NCBI RefSeq assembly: GCF_008329585.1
Contig: NZ_NPKP01000004.1
Span: forward strand, 310,001-374,000
Length of the DNA: 64,000 nucleotides
Reading direction: 5' to 3'
Source: Mycolicibacterium sp. P9-22
GTDB taxonomy: Bacteria > Actinomycetota > Actinomycetes > Mycobacteriales > Mycobacteriaceae
Positions 9,038 through 19,127 of this stretch are shown in pieces. The translations under genes were made by a program, and so were the position numbers. The notes beneath the pieces were generated by a model. It was not told the DNA's origin and made no database searches. It worked only from the letters and a program-made list of their open reading frames with translations. Positions within the stretch are counted from its first letter, which is position 1; each line of letters starts with the position of its first letter.

Positions 9038-10249
9038 GTGCACAAGGTGCTGATCATCGGGTCGGGGTTCGCCGGTTTGTGGGCCGCCCTTGGTGCGGCC
9101 CGCCGGGTCGACGAACTCGGGTTGCCGCCGGACTCCGTCGAGATCACCGTGCTGTCGCGTACCGCTCACCACGACATTCGGGTGCGCAACTACGAACGGG
9201 ACCTCAGTGCGTGTCGGCTGCCACTGGGCGAACTGCTGGCCCCGGCGGGCGTCTCGCATGCGCCGGCCACGGTCACCGCCATCGACGCGGATGCCCACAC
9301 CGTCACCGCGCAGACCCGCAACGGCGCCGTCACCGTCGACTACGACCGGCTGGTACTGGCTGCGGGCAGCCGGGTGGCGCCGCCGGACATCCCCGGCCTG
9401 CGAGAGTTCGGCTTCGACGTCGACACCTTCGACAGCGCCACACGATTGGGCGCGCACCTGGGTTCGCTGGCCGCCGACGCGCCGGGCGCCGGCACCGTCG
9501 CGGTGGTGGGCGCCGGGCTGACCGGTATCGAAACCGCGTGCGAGATACCCACCCGGCTGGCCGCACACTTCGGGCCCGCGGTGACGCCGCGGGTGCTGCT
9601 CATCGACCACAACCCGGCCGTCGGATCCGATATGGGAGCCTCGGCACGGCCGGTCATCGAGGACGCACTGGCGCGCTGCGGGGTCGAGGCGATCACCGGT
9701 ACCGGGGTGGTCGCGGTGGACTCCGACTCGGTGACGCTGTCCTCGGGTGTGGTGATACCCGCGGCGACCGTCATCTGGTGTGCCGGGATGCGCGCGAACC
9801 CGTTGGCCGCGCAGTTGCCCGCCACCCCCGACCGGCTGGGCCGCGTCCCGGTCGACGGCCGGCTGCGCGTCGACGGCGTACCCGATGTCTTTGCCGCGGG
9901 CGATGTGGCGGCCGTGCACGTCGACGACGCGCATACCTCGGTGATGTCGTGTCAACACAGCAGGCCGATGGGCCGCTACGCGGGCTACAACGTGATCAGC
10001 GATCTGGTGGGCGCACCGCTGCTTAGCCTGCGCATCCCCTGGTACGTGACGGTGCTCGATCTGGGCCCGGCCGGCGCCGTGTACACCGAGGGCTGGGACC
10101 GCACGGTCATGAGTACCGGTGCCGCGGCTAAGGCCACCAAGACGGCCATCAACACCGAGCGCATCTACCCGCCGCTGACCGGTGGCCGGGCCGCGCTGTT
10201 GGCCGCGGCCGCACCCGACGTGCAGGCACCGCCGGCCGTCAACGGGTAG
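9038..10249 (+). CDS. FAD-dependent NADH dehydrogenase-like oxidoreductase
   Basis: 403-residue two-dinucleotide-binding-domain flavoprotein of the type II NADH dehydrogenase family. The FAD site is LIIGSGFAGLWAALGAA at residues 5-21. The NAD(P)H site is VVGAGLTGIETACE around 155-168. The C-terminal FAD contact GRVPVDGRLRVDGVPDVFAAGD is complete. No obvious C-terminal amphipathic membrane helix is seen, so membrane attachment and quinone reduction are not assured. The GTG start at 9038 gives VHKVLIIG directly before the fold. It stands at the left edge of the accessory block between yebC and pdxT, divergent from yebC, and ends 4 bp before the convergent SDR gene. The electron acceptor is unknown. 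Confidence 0.8.
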   Translation: MHKVLIIGSGFAGLWAALGAARRVDELGLPPDSVEITVLSRTAHHDIRVRNYERDLSACRLPLGELLAPAGVSHAPATVTAIDADAHTVTAQTRNGAVTVDYDRLVLAAGSRVAPPDIPGLREFGFDVDTFDSATRLGAHLGSLAADAPGAGTVAVVGAGLTGIETACEIPTRLAAHFGPAVTPRVLLIDHNPAVGSDMGASARPVIEDALARCGVEAITGTGVVAVDSDSVTLSSGVVIPAATVIWCAGMRANPLAAQLPATPDRLGRVPVDGRLRVDGVPDVFAAGDVAAVHVDDAHTSVMSCQHSRPMGRYAGYNVISDLVGAPLLSLRIPWYVTVLDLGPAGAVYTEGWDRTVMSTGAAAKATKTAINTERIYPPLTGGRAALLAAAAPDVQAPPAVNG

Positions 10250-10253
10250 CCGG

Positions 10254-11108
10254 TCAGCGCACCAGGGTGGCTCCCCCGTCGAGCCGGATCTGCTGGCCGG
10301 TCATGAACCGCGACTCGTCGGCGAGCAGATACAGTGCGGCGTAGGCGGTTTCCCAGCTGCTGGCGCGCCCCATCTTGAGCTTGACGACCTCGTTGTAGGC
10401 CGCGTCGACCTCATCAGGATCGAACCCGAACAGTTCCTGCGAATCGTGATTACCCAGCGTCGAGTCGATCGGACCCAGCATCAGGGTGTTGGCGCGAATA
10501 CCGGCATCGGCGTACTCGACCGCGGTCAATTCGGTGATGTAGTTCAGGCCGCATTTGCCGAGGGCGTACGGCAGGATGCCCATGTTCAGGCCCAGCTCGT
10601 TCTTCACGCTCGCGATCGAGGAGAAGTTGACGATGCTGCCGGTGCTGGTGCCCTCGTTCTTCTCCATGCATTGGGCCGCAAAGAGGTTGCAGTGGAAGCA
10701 GCCCAGCATGTTGACGTTGATGCCCTTGTTGAAGTTCTCGACCGACATCGAGTTCGACTCCCGGTCGAAGGGCGGATTGGTGGCCACGCTGTAGACCATG
10801 CCGTCGACCCTGCCGCTGCGCTGCATGACGGTGTCGAAGATGCGTTGGCAGTCATCCCTTTCCGCGACGTCGGCCTGCACGGCGTAGGCTGTGCCGCCCT
10901 CGGCCTCGATCATGTCGACGGTTTCCTGTGCGGCGCCCAGATTGAGATCCACGGCCACCACCTCGGCACCGTGCCTGGCCGCCAGCACCGCGGTGGCGCG
11001 TCCGTTGCCGATCTTGTCGCCGGGCATCTGCCCGCCGCCGACGATGACGATCACCTTCCCGGACAAGTCGAAGGCGGTCCGGTCCTTGCGGGCGAAATCT
11101 AGCGACAT
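10254..11108 (-). CDS. Short-chain dehydrogenase/reductase linked to a P450
   Basis: 284 residues. The Rossmann start is unusual: the normal TGxxxGxG loop is replaced by the longer GGGQMPGDKIGNGRA. The catalytic set looks intact, with VNFSSIAS (Ser) and YALGKCGLNY (Tyr and Lys of YxxxK), and the C-terminus ends with FMTGQQIRLDGGATLVR. The ATG at 11108 is chosen because AGAGGAAG precedes it. An alternative ATG at 11144 overlaps the P450 stop as ATGA and would add 12 residues. Directly downstream of the P450 gene on the same strand, it probably oxidises the alcohol produced by the P450 or acts on the same substrate. Both are likely controlled by the divergent TetR gene. Confidence 0.85.
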   Translation of the reverse strand: MSLDFARKDRTAFDLSGKVIVIVGGGQMPGDKIGNGRATAVLAARHGAEVVAVDLNLGAAQETVDMIEAEGGTAYAVQADVAERDDCQRIFDTVMQRSGRVDGMVYSVATNPPFDRESNSMSVENFNKGINVNMLGCFHCNLFAAQCMEKNEGTSTGSIVNFSSIASVKNELGLNMGILPYALGKCGLNYITELTAVEYADAGIRANTLMLGPIDSTLGNHDSQELFGFDPDEVDAAYNEVVKLKMGRASSWETAYAALYLLADESRFMTGQQIRLDGGATLVR

Positions 11109-11140
11109 GCTTCCTCTTTCAGGTGAGTGAGTTGGGACGC

Positions 11141-12427
11141 TCATGCGACGGCCACCGTCAGGTGCAGTGCGGTGAGGCCCCGCAGGATGTAGGTGGGCAC
11201 GTAGTCGAACCGCCGATGGCCCGCCGCACCGTGGTGGGCCTCGTCGAGGTGGATCTCACCGGCGCTCTCGAGCAGGCGCTGGATCAGGATCCTGCCTTCG
11301 GCGCGTGCCAGCGGAGCCCCGAGGCAGCTGTGGATGCCGCGCCCGAACGCGATGTGCCGCCGTGAATTCGGCCGGTCCACCTCGAAGGTGTCCGGGTTCT
11401 CGAACTGCCGCGGATCCCGGTTGGCGGCACCGTAATGGACCATGAGCGTGCTGCCCGCCGGGATGTCGACTCCGCCGATCGTGGTGTCGGCGCGGGCCAG
11501 CCGGAAGTCACCGCGGATCGGGCTCTCGAAGCGCAGCGCCTCCTCGATGAAGTTCCCGATCAGTTCGGGTTGGCGGCGCAGCCGATCCTGCAGGTCGGTG
11601 TTCTCGGCCAGCACCTTCATCGCCGAGGACAGCAGCCGAGCCGTGGTCTCCTGGCCGGCCGAGAACAGATTGGACGCCACCCGCACCACATCGATGACCT
11701 CCGGTGTCGACCCGTCCGGGAACGTCGCCTGGGCCATCTCGGTCATCACATCGCCGCGCGGCGCGGTCCGGCGGTCGTGGATGTAGTCGGCGAACCGGGT
11801 GTACAGATATTCCAGTGGGGCGTGGGCCATCTCGGCGCCTTCTGTACTGCCCAAGGCGACATCGCCGGTGAGCACCGCGGTCAGTTCGTCCCGGTCCTCG
11901 ACGGGCACGCCGAGCAGATCGGCGATCACCAGCAGCGCCACCGGGTTGGCGACTCCGGCGATGAACTCGCCGCCACCCCCGGCCAGATAGGGCGCCAGTA
12001 CCTGATCGGCGAGCCGCCACATGTACTCCTCGTTGGCCTTGAGTCGCTTGGGGGTGATCAGGCGGGTCAGCAGTGAGCGGTGCGCGGTATGTGTCGGCGG
12101 GTCGAACGACGGCAGCTGATCGCTGAACGGCAGCTCCTTGCGGTGCTCATCGATGAGCGCCCGGACGGTGGCGGCGTCCAAGCCGTCCAGTGGTACCGGA
12201 AACCCTGGGAACGGACCGGTCACGCTGGTGCACGACGAGAACGACTCGTGATCACCCACCACCGCCAGTACCTCGTCGTATCCGGTGACGACCAGCACGC
12301 CCTGGGTCGGTTCGCGCAGCACCGGACTCTCTTCCCGCATGCGGGCCAGCAGCGGGTACGGGTCGGCGACCAGCGCCGGGTCACCGAAGAAGTCGATGGT
12401 GTCGATCTGCGCCGGGTTGATGGTCAA
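11141..12427 (-). CDS. Cytochrome P450
   Basis: 428-residue soluble bacterial P450. The I-helix oxygen-activation motif is AGQETT (about 250). The K-helix ExxR is EALR. The heme-binding loop FGRGIHSCLGAPLAR carries the axial thiolate Cys368. All core motifs are intact. It needs a ferredoxin and a ferredoxin reductase, and neither is adjacent. It is paired with the SDR gene downstream and separated from a divergent TetR gene by 152 bp containing a strong palindrome (12501-12535). The substrate is unknown; terpenoid, steroid or fatty-acid type compounds are usual for mycobacterial P450s. Confidence 0.93.
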   Translation of the reverse strand: MTINPAQIDTIDFFGDPALVADPYPLLARMREESPVLREPTQGVLVVTGYDEVLAVVGDHESFSSCTSVTGPFPGFPVPLDGLDAATVRALIDEHRKELPFSDQLPSFDPPTHTAHRSLLTRLITPKRLKANEEYMWRLADQVLAPYLAGGGGEFIAGVANPVALLVIADLLGVPVEDRDELTAVLTGDVALGSTEGAEMAHAPLEYLYTRFADYIHDRRTAPRGDVMTEMAQATFPDGSTPEVIDVVRVASNLFSAGQETTARLLSSAMKVLAENTDLQDRLRRQPELIGNFIEEALRFESPIRGDFRLARADTTIGGVDIPAGSTLMVHYGAANRDPRQFENPDTFEVDRPNSRRHIAFGRGIHSCLGAPLARAEGRILIQRLLESAGEIHLDEAHHGAAGHRRFDYVPTYILRGLTALHLTVAVA

Positions 12428-12500
12428 GATGCGCTCCTCGGGTGGTTGGCGGGATGTGGACCCGCGATCCCAGAACCGACCAAACGTAAAGTCAGTCAGT

Positions 12501-12535
12501 GACCAATCGTACAGACGTAAACTGTACGAATGGTC
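12501..12535. promoter_or_regulatory. Probable TetR operator between P450 and TetR genes
   Basis: Two 14-base arms, GACCAATCGTACAG and CTGTACGAATGGTC, are inverted around the 7-base spacer ACGTAAA, with one mismatch. It sits midway between the divergent P450 (start 12427) and TetR (start 12580) genes, where it could control both. The long arms and AT-containing spacer suit a TetR dimer or a pair of dimers. No run of T follows, which argues against a terminator. Confidence 0.8.
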
Positions 12536-12579
12536 AGATGCAGAGCGATTGTTAGCAGCACTACATTCCTGGACCCGGC

Positions 12580-13134
12580 GTGAGCACTCCGGCCACCCGG
12601 CAGCGGCTCATCGAGGTGGCCATCGAGCTGTTCCGCAGGCACAGCATCGCCGGCACGTCGCTGCAGATGATCTCCGACGAGCTCGGCCTCACGAAATCGG
12701 CCATCTATCACCACTTCCGTACCCGCGACGAGCTCCTGGAGGCCGTGCTCGACCCGCTCATCGATCAAGTGCGACAGCTGGTGGAGCAGGCCGGCGCCCA
12801 CCGCGGCGCGAAGGCACAGGCCGACGCCATGCTCGTCGGGTTCGCCACCCTCGCCGTGTCCAACCGCACGCTGTTCCCGGTCCTCACCGGCGATCCCAGC
12901 GTCGGCGAACTGTTGCGGACCAAGCAGGAATGGGGCGCGATCGTGGCGCGTCAGATGGAGCTGCTGGCTGCCGCCGAGCCGGGAACGGCCGGCCAGGTCC
13001 GCGCCGCGATCGTGATGTCGGGCATCTCGGCCGCCGTCGGCATCGGGTACGAGGCCGACGAGCAGGAACTTGTGCAGGAGCTGATCGCGGCAGGACGACG
13101 CACGCTGGGCATCCGCCCGCCGCGTGTTAACTGA
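12580..13134 (+). CDS. TetR family transcriptional regulator (P450 cluster)
   Basis: 184 residues. The N-terminal DNA-binding domain contains LIEVAIELFRRHSIAGTSLQMISDELGLTKSAIYHHFRTRDEL (given here only as a landmark between residues 9 and 50), with the classic recognition helix ending AIYHHF. The C-terminal part is all helical and ligand binding. It is divergent from the P450-SDR pair and most likely represses it through the 12501-12535 palindrome, with the P450 substrate or product as the natural inducer (inference). The GTG start at 12580 has only a weak ribosome site. It also reads towards the acyl-CoA dehydrogenase gene 47 bp downstream. Confidence 0.85.
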   Translation: MSTPATRQRLIEVAIELFRRHSIAGTSLQMISDELGLTKSAIYHHFRTRDELLEAVLDPLIDQVRQLVEQAGAHRGAKAQADAMLVGFATLAVSNRTLFPVLTGDPSVGELLRTKQEWGAIVARQMELLAAAEPGTAGQVRAAIVMSGISAAVGIGYEADEQELVQELIAAGRRTLGIRPPRVN

Positions 13135-13149
13135 GCCACAGTCACTGCC

Positions 13150-13172
13150 GGAGTAACTTACTCCAAAGTAAG
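13150..13172. promoter_or_regulatory. Overlapping inverted repeats upstream of the acyl-CoA dehydrogenase gene
   Basis: GGAGTAA-C-TTACTCC (13150-13164) overlaps CTTACT-CCAA-AGTAAG (13157-13172). Both dyads are perfect. They end 9 bp before the ATG of the acyl-CoA dehydrogenase gene. A related sequence recurs at 14398-14415. The position suggests a repressor site covering the promoter or start region. Confidence 0.65.
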
Positions 13173-13181
13173 GTAGCCGAT

Positions 13182-14393
<1,212 letters not shown>

Positions 14394-14397
14394 AAAT

Positions 14398-14415
14398 ACT
14401 TACACCAGAGTTAAT
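14398..14415. promoter_or_regulatory. Second ACTTAC-type site upstream of the NCS1 transporter gene
   Basis: ACTTACACCAGAGTTAAT matches 13 of 18 bases of the site at 13156-13173 (ACTTACTCCAAAGTAAGG). It lies 77 bp before the NCS1 start, directly after the acyl-CoA dehydrogenase stop. It is a weaker dyad than the first copy. The shared sequence suggests a common regulator. Confidence 0.45.
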
Positions 14416-14491
14416 TTCGGGAGGACAGTCCGTCGCGGGACGCGAACACGACTGTCATACCGCCGAAACACAGTCGGCCTAATTTTGCCGA

Positions 14492-16144
14492 ATGACACAG
14501 GAGCTCGGCGATGAGGTGCGCAACGCGGATCTTGACCGGCTGACGGCCGCCAAGGAGACGCTGGAGGACTACACGCTGCGCTTCGCCCCGCGCAGCTACC
14601 GCAAATGGTCCACCCGGGTGGTGGGCATCTCGGCGCTGGGCGGTATCGCCTACCTCGCCGATTTCGCGATCGGCGCCAATATCGGCATCGCCTACGGGAC
14701 CACCAACGCGCTGTGGGGAATCCTCATCTTCGCCGTCGTGGTGATGGTGACCGGATTCCCGCTCGCCTACTACGCGGCGCGGTACAACGTCGACCTGGAT
14801 CTGATCACCCGCGGCAGCGGCTTCGGCTATTACGGCTCGGTGGTCACCAACGTCATCTTCGCGACGTTCACGTTCATCTTCTTCGCCCTCGAGGGCTCCA
14901 TCATGGCGCAGGGCCTCGAGCTCGGACTCGGTATCCCACTGTGGGTGGGTTATGCGCTGTCCACCATCGTCATCTTCCCCCTGGTCATCTACGGCATGAA
15001 AGTCCTTTCCACGCTTCAGGTCTGGACCACCCCGCTGTGGCTGGTCCTGATGGTGGCGCCATTCGTCTACCTGGTGTTCAGCCATCCCGAATCGGTCGGC
15101 GACTTCTTCGCCTACCAGGGTGAGAGCGGCACCGGCGGCTTCGACCTCGGGATGACGCTGCTGGCCGCAGGTGTCTGCCTGTCGCTGATCGTGCAGATCG
15201 CCGAGCAGATCGACTACCTGCGCTTCATGCCGCCCCGGACGCCGGAGAACAGCCGCAGCTGGTGGACGTGGATGTTCCTGGCCGGACCGGGCTGGGTGAT
15301 CTTCGGTGCCATCAAACAGGTCGTCGGACTGTTCCTGGCGGTGTATCTGATCGCCAACGTCTTCGACGGTGCGGTGGCCAGCGCCAACGAACCCGTGCAC
15401 CAGTTCCTGGAGATCTACCGCAACTTCCTGCCGCCGTGGCTGGCCATGACGTTGGCGGTGATCCTGGTGGTGATCAGCCAGGTCAAGATCAACGTCACCA
15501 ATGCCTACTCCGGCTCGCTGGCGTGGACCAACTCGTTCACCCGGGTCACCAAGCACTACCCCGGACGGCTGGTGTTCCTCGCGTTCAACCTGCTGATCGC
15601 GCTGATCCTGATGGAAGCCAACATGTTCGCGTTCCTGAACTCCATCCTGGGGTTCTATGCCAACTGCGGTATCGCCTGGGTTGTGGTGGTGGCTTCGGAC
15701 ATCGTGTTCAACAAGTACCTGCTGAAACTGTCCCCCATGCAGCCCGAGTTCCGGCGCGGCATGCTGTACGCGGTCAATCCGGTCGGGTTCGTCTCACTGT
15801 TCGTCGCGGCCGGGGTGTCGCTGCTGACGTTCTTCGGCGTGCTCGGCGAGGCCATCAGGCCGTACTCACCGTTGGTCGCGATGGTCCTGGGTCTGGTTCT
15901 CCCGCCGATCATCGCCGTCGCCACCAAGGGCAAGTACTATCTGCGCCGCGCCGACGACGGTATCGACCTGCCGATGTACGACGAACTGGGCAACCCGTCC
16001 GGCGAGCACCTCAAATGCCATGTGTGCCATCACGATTACGAGCGGCCCGACATGATGAAGTGCGAGACCCACGATGCGTTCGTCTGCTCGCTGTGCCTGT
16101 CCACCGACAAGGTCGCCGACCACGTGCTGCCCGCCCAGATCTAG
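14492..16144 (+). CDS. NCS1-type transporter with C-terminal Cys/His-rich tail
   Basis: 550 residues with about 12 hydrophobic helices between residues 45 and 475. The sequence resembles nucleobase:cation symporter-1 permeases (purine, pyrimidine, allantoin, hydantoin type), including the helix-1 region GGIAYLADFAIGANIGIAYG and the conserved FAYQG/SLIVQIAEQIDYLRFMP centre. Unusually, the last 45 residues carry C509, C512, H513, H514, C524, H527, C532 and C535, spaced like a small zinc-binding B-box or treble-clef domain on the cytoplasmic side. The solute is unknown. The gene follows the acyl-CoA dehydrogenase by 98 bp and shares its stop as CTAG with the convergent SDR gene. Confidence 0.75.
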   Translation: MTQELGDEVRNADLDRLTAAKETLEDYTLRFAPRSYRKWSTRVVGISALGGIAYLADFAIGANIGIAYGTTNALWGILIFAVVVMVTGFPLAYYAARYNVDLDLITRGSGFGYYGSVVTNVIFATFTFIFFALEGSIMAQGLELGLGIPLWVGYALSTIVIFPLVIYGMKVLSTLQVWTTPLWLVLMVAPFVYLVFSHPESVGDFFAYQGESGTGGFDLGMTLLAAGVCLSLIVQIAEQIDYLRFMPPRTPENSRSWWTWMFLAGPGWVIFGAIKQVVGLFLAVYLIANVFDGAVASANEPVHQFLEIYRNFLPPWLAMTLAVILVVISQVKINVTNAYSGSLAWTNSFTRVTKHYPGRLVFLAFNLLIALILMEANMFAFLNSILGFYANCGIAWVVVVASDIVFNKYLLKLSPMQPEFRRGMLYAVNPVGFVSLFVAAGVSLLTFFGVLGEAIRPYSPLVAMVLGLVLPPIIAVATKGKYYLRRADDGIDLPMYDELGNPSGEHLKCHVCHHDYERPDMMKCETHDAFVCSLCLSTDKVADHVLPAQI

Positions 16145-17034
16145 ACCGGGACGGCCGGGTGACGCTCGTCCTCCTTGGGGAAATGGGGACGCAGGGCGGC
16201 GGCGAAGATGCGGTCGAGCGTGCGGTCGGGCAGGAACGGCAGCCAGCGGATCATGGCGGCTTCGCGGCCGACCGTATAGCGCGTACGCGGCTTGCGCGCC
16301 GTCACCGCCTTGACGATCACCGCTGCCGCAGCGCCGGCAGGCACGCCCGACTGAGTGGATGCCACGGCTTGCGCATTCACGGCGTGCACCAGCGCGCCGT
16401 AGCCCCGGCTCTGCGCGGGCGTCATCGCCGATACCAGCGCACCGCCGGTGGCGATGGCCCGCCCGAGCATCTCGGTGCGTACGGCGCCCGGTTCGATCAC
16501 CACCACCCCGACACCGAATGGGGCCATCTCTCGCCGCAATGAGTCGCTGACGGCTTCGAGCGCGAACTTCGTTGCGGCATAAGGGCCATAGCCGGCCATG
16601 GCGATCTTTCCACCCACCGAGCTGATGTTGATCACCCGCCCCCTGGAACGCATCAGTGCCGGGAGCAGTGCCTGGATGACGGCGACCTGACCGAAGAGAT
16701 TCACCTCGAACATCCGGCGCCACTCATCGATCGCGAACACCTCGATGGGCACATTGGCCTGGACGGCGGCATTGTTCACCAGCGCGCGCACCGGTCGGCC
16801 CTGCGGATCGTCGTTCACCCGGCTGGTCAGCGCCTGGATGTGATCCGGTTCGGTGATGTCGAGGATCAGCGGCTCGACACCCGGCGCCCGGATCGCATCG
16901 GCGTCCTGCTCGCGCCGGACCCCGGCAAGGACATGGAACCCCCGACCGGCCAGCGCGCGTGCCGTGGCGGCGCCGATCCCGGTGGACGCACCCGTCACCA
17001 CGGCCAGCTCCCCTAATTCAGATGACGTTGTCAT
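16141..17034 (-). CDS. Short-chain dehydrogenase/reductase under TetR control
   Basis: Classical SDR of 297 residues: VTGASTGIGAATARAL cofactor loop (13-28), NNAA (about 88), INISSVGG with the catalytic Ser, YAATKFALEAVSDSLR with the catalytic Tyr and Lys, and VVIEPGAVRTEM. The C-terminus is longer than usual (ARKPRTRYTVGREAAMIRWLPFLPDRTLDRI), as in retinol- or steroid-type SDRs. The ATG at 17034 lies inside a perfect operator palindrome. An alternative GTG at 17001, preceded by GGGGAG, would start at V12 but would clip the first beta strand. It is divergent from a TetR gene that is the likely repressor. Confidence 0.87.
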   Translation of the reverse strand: MTTSSELGELAVVTGASTGIGAATARALAGRGFHVLAGVRREQDADAIRAPGVEPLILDITEPDHIQALTSRVNDDPQGRPVRALVNNAAVQANVPIEVFAIDEWRRMFEVNLFGQVAVIQALLPALMRSRGRVINISSVGGKIAMAGYGPYAATKFALEAVSDSLRREMAPFGVGVVVIEPGAVRTEMLGRAIATGGALVSAMTPAQSRGYGALVHAVNAQAVASTQSGVPAGAAAAVIVKAVTARKPRTRYTVGREAAMIRWLPFLPDRTLDRIFAAALRPHFPKEDERHPAVPV

Positions 17035-17036
17035 CT
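17020..17036. promoter_or_regulatory. Operator 1, overlapping the SDR start codon
   Basis: Perfect inverted repeat AGATGAC-GTT-GTCATCT. It covers the ATG of the minus-strand SDR gene (17032-17034). Together with the second copy 19 bp away it forms a pair typical of TetR autoregulated divergent regions. A bound regulator here would block translation-proximal transcription of the SDR gene. Confidence 0.8.
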
Positions 17037-17054
17037 CAATGACCCTACCCCGTC

Positions 17055-17071
17055 AGATGACACTGTCAACA
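17055..17071. promoter_or_regulatory. Operator 2, upstream of the TetR gene
   Basis: AGATGAC-ACT-GTCAACA, the same 7-3-7 design as the 17020 site with two changes in the right arm. The core TGACACTGTCA resembles many TetR operators. It ends 12 bp before the TetR ATG at 17084, consistent with autorepression. Confidence 0.75.
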
Positions 17072-17083
17072 TAGGATGGACGC

Positions 17084-17656
17084 ATGCTCACTCGGGTCGA
17101 AGCAGCCGCCGCCACCCGGCGCACCCTCCTCGACGAGGCCGCCGCACTGCTCGACAGCGGCGGCACCGACGCCGTGACGCTGCGCGAGGTGGGCGCCCGG
17201 GCGGGCCTGAGCCGTGGTGCGCCCTACCGGCACTTCGCGAACAAGGAAAGCCTGCTGACAGCGGTCGCCGCCGAGGGCTGGGAGCGCATCGGCGATCGCA
17301 TGCACGCACTGCGGACAAACTCGCGGCTTTCCCCCGCCGGGAAGCTCCGCACAGCCCTCCTCGGTGTGATCGAGATCAGCCGGCGGCAGCCGCACCTGTA
17401 CCAATTGATGTTCAGCGCACCCGAGGGCGACCCCACCGCGGTGGCCCGCGCCGCGCAACGCATGTGCGATGAGTTCACCGCCATCGTCGCCGCCAGTGTC
17501 GGCGAACAGCACGCCCAGCGCTGCTCGGCGCTGCTGCTGACCGGTGCGCACGGTGCCGCCGGACTGGAAACGAGCGGCCTGCTCAGCAACGACAAATGGC
17601 ACACCACCGCCGAGGAACTCACCGACAGCCTGATCGCCGCGATCGCCGCGACCTAG
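17084..17656 (+). CDS. TetR family transcriptional regulator (SDR partner)
   Basis: 190 residues. The helix-turn-helix region spans residues 12-55 with [23 protein letters not shown] as its centre and [10 protein letters not shown] after it. A TetR C-terminal ligand domain with [14 protein letters not shown] follows. It is divergent from the SDR gene with 49 bp between starts and two operator copies in that gap, so it should repress both genes. The stop codon TAG shares CTAG with the pdxT stop. The ligand is unknown. Confidence 0.87.
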   Translation: MLTRVEAAAATRRTLLDEAAALLDSGGTDAVTLREVGARAGLSRGAPYRHFANKESLLTAVAAEGWERIGDRMHALRTNSRLSPAGKLRTALLGVIEISRRQPHLYQLMFSAPEGDPTAVARAAQRMCDEFTAIVAASVGEQHAQRCSALLLTGAHGAAGLETSGLLSNDKWHTTAEELTDSLIAAIAAT

Positions 17657-18243
17657 CCGCCGGCCACCATGTCGACGAACATCGCGTGCACCCGGCGGTC
17701 ACCGGTCATCTCCGGGTGAAAGGACGTGGCGAGCATCCGGCCCTGGCGTACGGCCACCGGATGGCCGGCCGCGGTGGCCAGCACCTCGACCTCGGGTCCC
17801 ACCCGTTCCACCCACGGGGCCCGGATGAACACCGCGTGCACCGGTCCATCGATGCCGGTGAACCTCAGGTCCTCCTCGAACGAGTCGACCTGGCGACCGA
17901 AGGCGTTGCGGCGCACCGTCATATCGATGCCGCCGAGCGGTAGCGCCTCGCGCCCTGGCACGCCGGCGTCCAGGATCTCGCCGGCCAGCAGGATCATTCC
18001 CGCACACGAGCCGTAGGCCGGCATCCCGTCGCGCAGCAACGCCCGCAGCGGCTCCAGCAGCTCGAATTCACGCAGCAGATGGCTCATCGCCGTCGATTCG
18101 CCACCCGGAATGACAAGGGCATCAACGGATTGCAGCTCGGACAGACGCCGCACCTTGACGGCGTCGGCACCGGCTTCGTGCAGCGCCGCCAGATGTTCAC
18201 GGGTGTCGCCCTGCAGAGCGAGCACCCCGACGGCAACACTCAC
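17653..18243 (-). CDS. pdxT: Pyridoxal 5'-phosphate synthase glutaminase subunit PdxT
   Basis: 196 residues, class I glutamine amidotransferase that feeds ammonia to PdxS in the ribose-5-phosphate-dependent vitamin B6 pathway. The catalytic triad is Cys80 in GSCAGM and His176/Glu178 in SFHPEMT. IPGGEST (45-51) forms the oxyanion region. The GTG at 18243 overlaps the tesB stop as GTGA and gives the family length. The upstream open extension is rejected. Encoded in the run pdxS-tesB-pdxT, as in M. tuberculosis (Rv2606c-Rv2604c). Confidence 0.95.
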   Translation of the reverse strand: MSVAVGVLALQGDTREHLAALHEAGADAVKVRRLSELQSVDALVIPGGESTAMSHLLREFELLEPLRALLRDGMPAYGSCAGMILLAGEILDAGVPGREALPLGGIDMTVRRNAFGRQVDSFEEDLRFTGIDGPVHAVFIRAPWVERVGPEVEVLATAAGHPVAVRQGRMLATSFHPEMTGDRRVHAMFVDMVAGG

Positions 18244-19088
18244 CGGCCGGACGGGGTGAAGCCACGCTGATAGCGGGTCAGCCCCTCCTGCATCACTGCC
18301 GCGACCATCTCGCCGTACTGGTTGAACAGCTTGCCCTGGGTGAGCGCGCGCCCACCGCAGGCCGACGGTGAGGACTGGTCGTAGAGCAGCCACTCGTCGG
18401 CACGGAACGGCCGCATGAACCACATCGCGTGATCCAGCGACGCGATGTTGAGATGGTTGCGCTCGTCGGGATGGTTGACCTGCGCCGAACCCAGCAGGGT
18501 CAGGTCGCTCAGGTAAGCCAGCGCGCAGATGTGCAGCACCGGGTCATCCGGCAGCGGGTCACGGTGCCGGAACCACACCTGCTGCTGAGAAGCCAAACCG
18601 GGCAGCCGATTCACCTGATCGCGGGGAACGATACGCACGTCCCACTCGTCGAACTGGCGGAAGCTGGCGTCGTCGAAGACCTTGGAGTTGGTCTTGAATC
18701 CGGGAATGTCGTCGGGCGAGGGCGCCGACGGCATGGCGTCCTGGTGCTCGATCCCGCTCTGATCGGTCTGGAAGGACGCCGACATACTGAAGATGGTCTG
18801 ACCGTGCTGGACGACGCTCACCCGGCGGGTGGCGAACGATCCGCCGTCGCGGATGCGTTCCACCAGGTACACCGACGGTGACCGGGCATCACCGGGCCTC
18901 AGGAAGTAGCCGTGCAGAGAGTGCACCTGGAACTTCGGGTCCACCGTGCGCACCGCCGACACCAGCGACTGGCCGGCCACATGGCCACCGAAGGTGCGTT
19001 GCAGGAAGCCGGACTCCGGGCTGAACACCCCACCGCGGTAGATGTCGACCTCGAGCTGTTCCAGATCGAGGATCTGTTCGATCGACAC
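18240..19088 (-). CDS. tesB: Acyl-CoA thioesterase II (TesB)
   Basis: 282 residues with the double hotdog fold. The first half carries [19 protein letters not shown] and [12 protein letters not shown], and the second half HNLN-type [21 protein letters not shown] plus the Asp-Gln-Ser elements of the family active site. It hydrolyses medium- to long-chain acyl-CoA to free fatty acid and CoA. It sits between pdxS and pdxT, a conserved mycobacterial arrangement (tesB2) without an obvious biochemical link to vitamin B6. Its stop overlaps the pdxT GTG. Confidence 0.92.
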   Translation of the reverse strand: MSIEQILDLEQLEVDIYRGGVFSPESGFLQRTFGGHVAGQSLVSAVRTVDPKFQVHSLHGYFLRPGDARSPSVYLVERIRDGGSFATRRVSVVQHGQTIFSMSASFQTDQSGIEHQDAMPSAPSPDDIPGFKTNSKVFDDASFRQFDEWDVRIVPRDQVNRLPGLASQQQVWFRHRDPLPDDPVLHICALAYLSDLTLLGSAQVNHPDERNHLNIASLDHAMWFMRPFRADEWLLYDQSSPSACGGRALTQGKLFNQYGEMVAAVMQEGLTRYQRGFTPSGR

Positions 19089-19127
19089 TAGATTGCCTGT
19101 TCTTCGCGCACGCGGCTCATCACCGGA

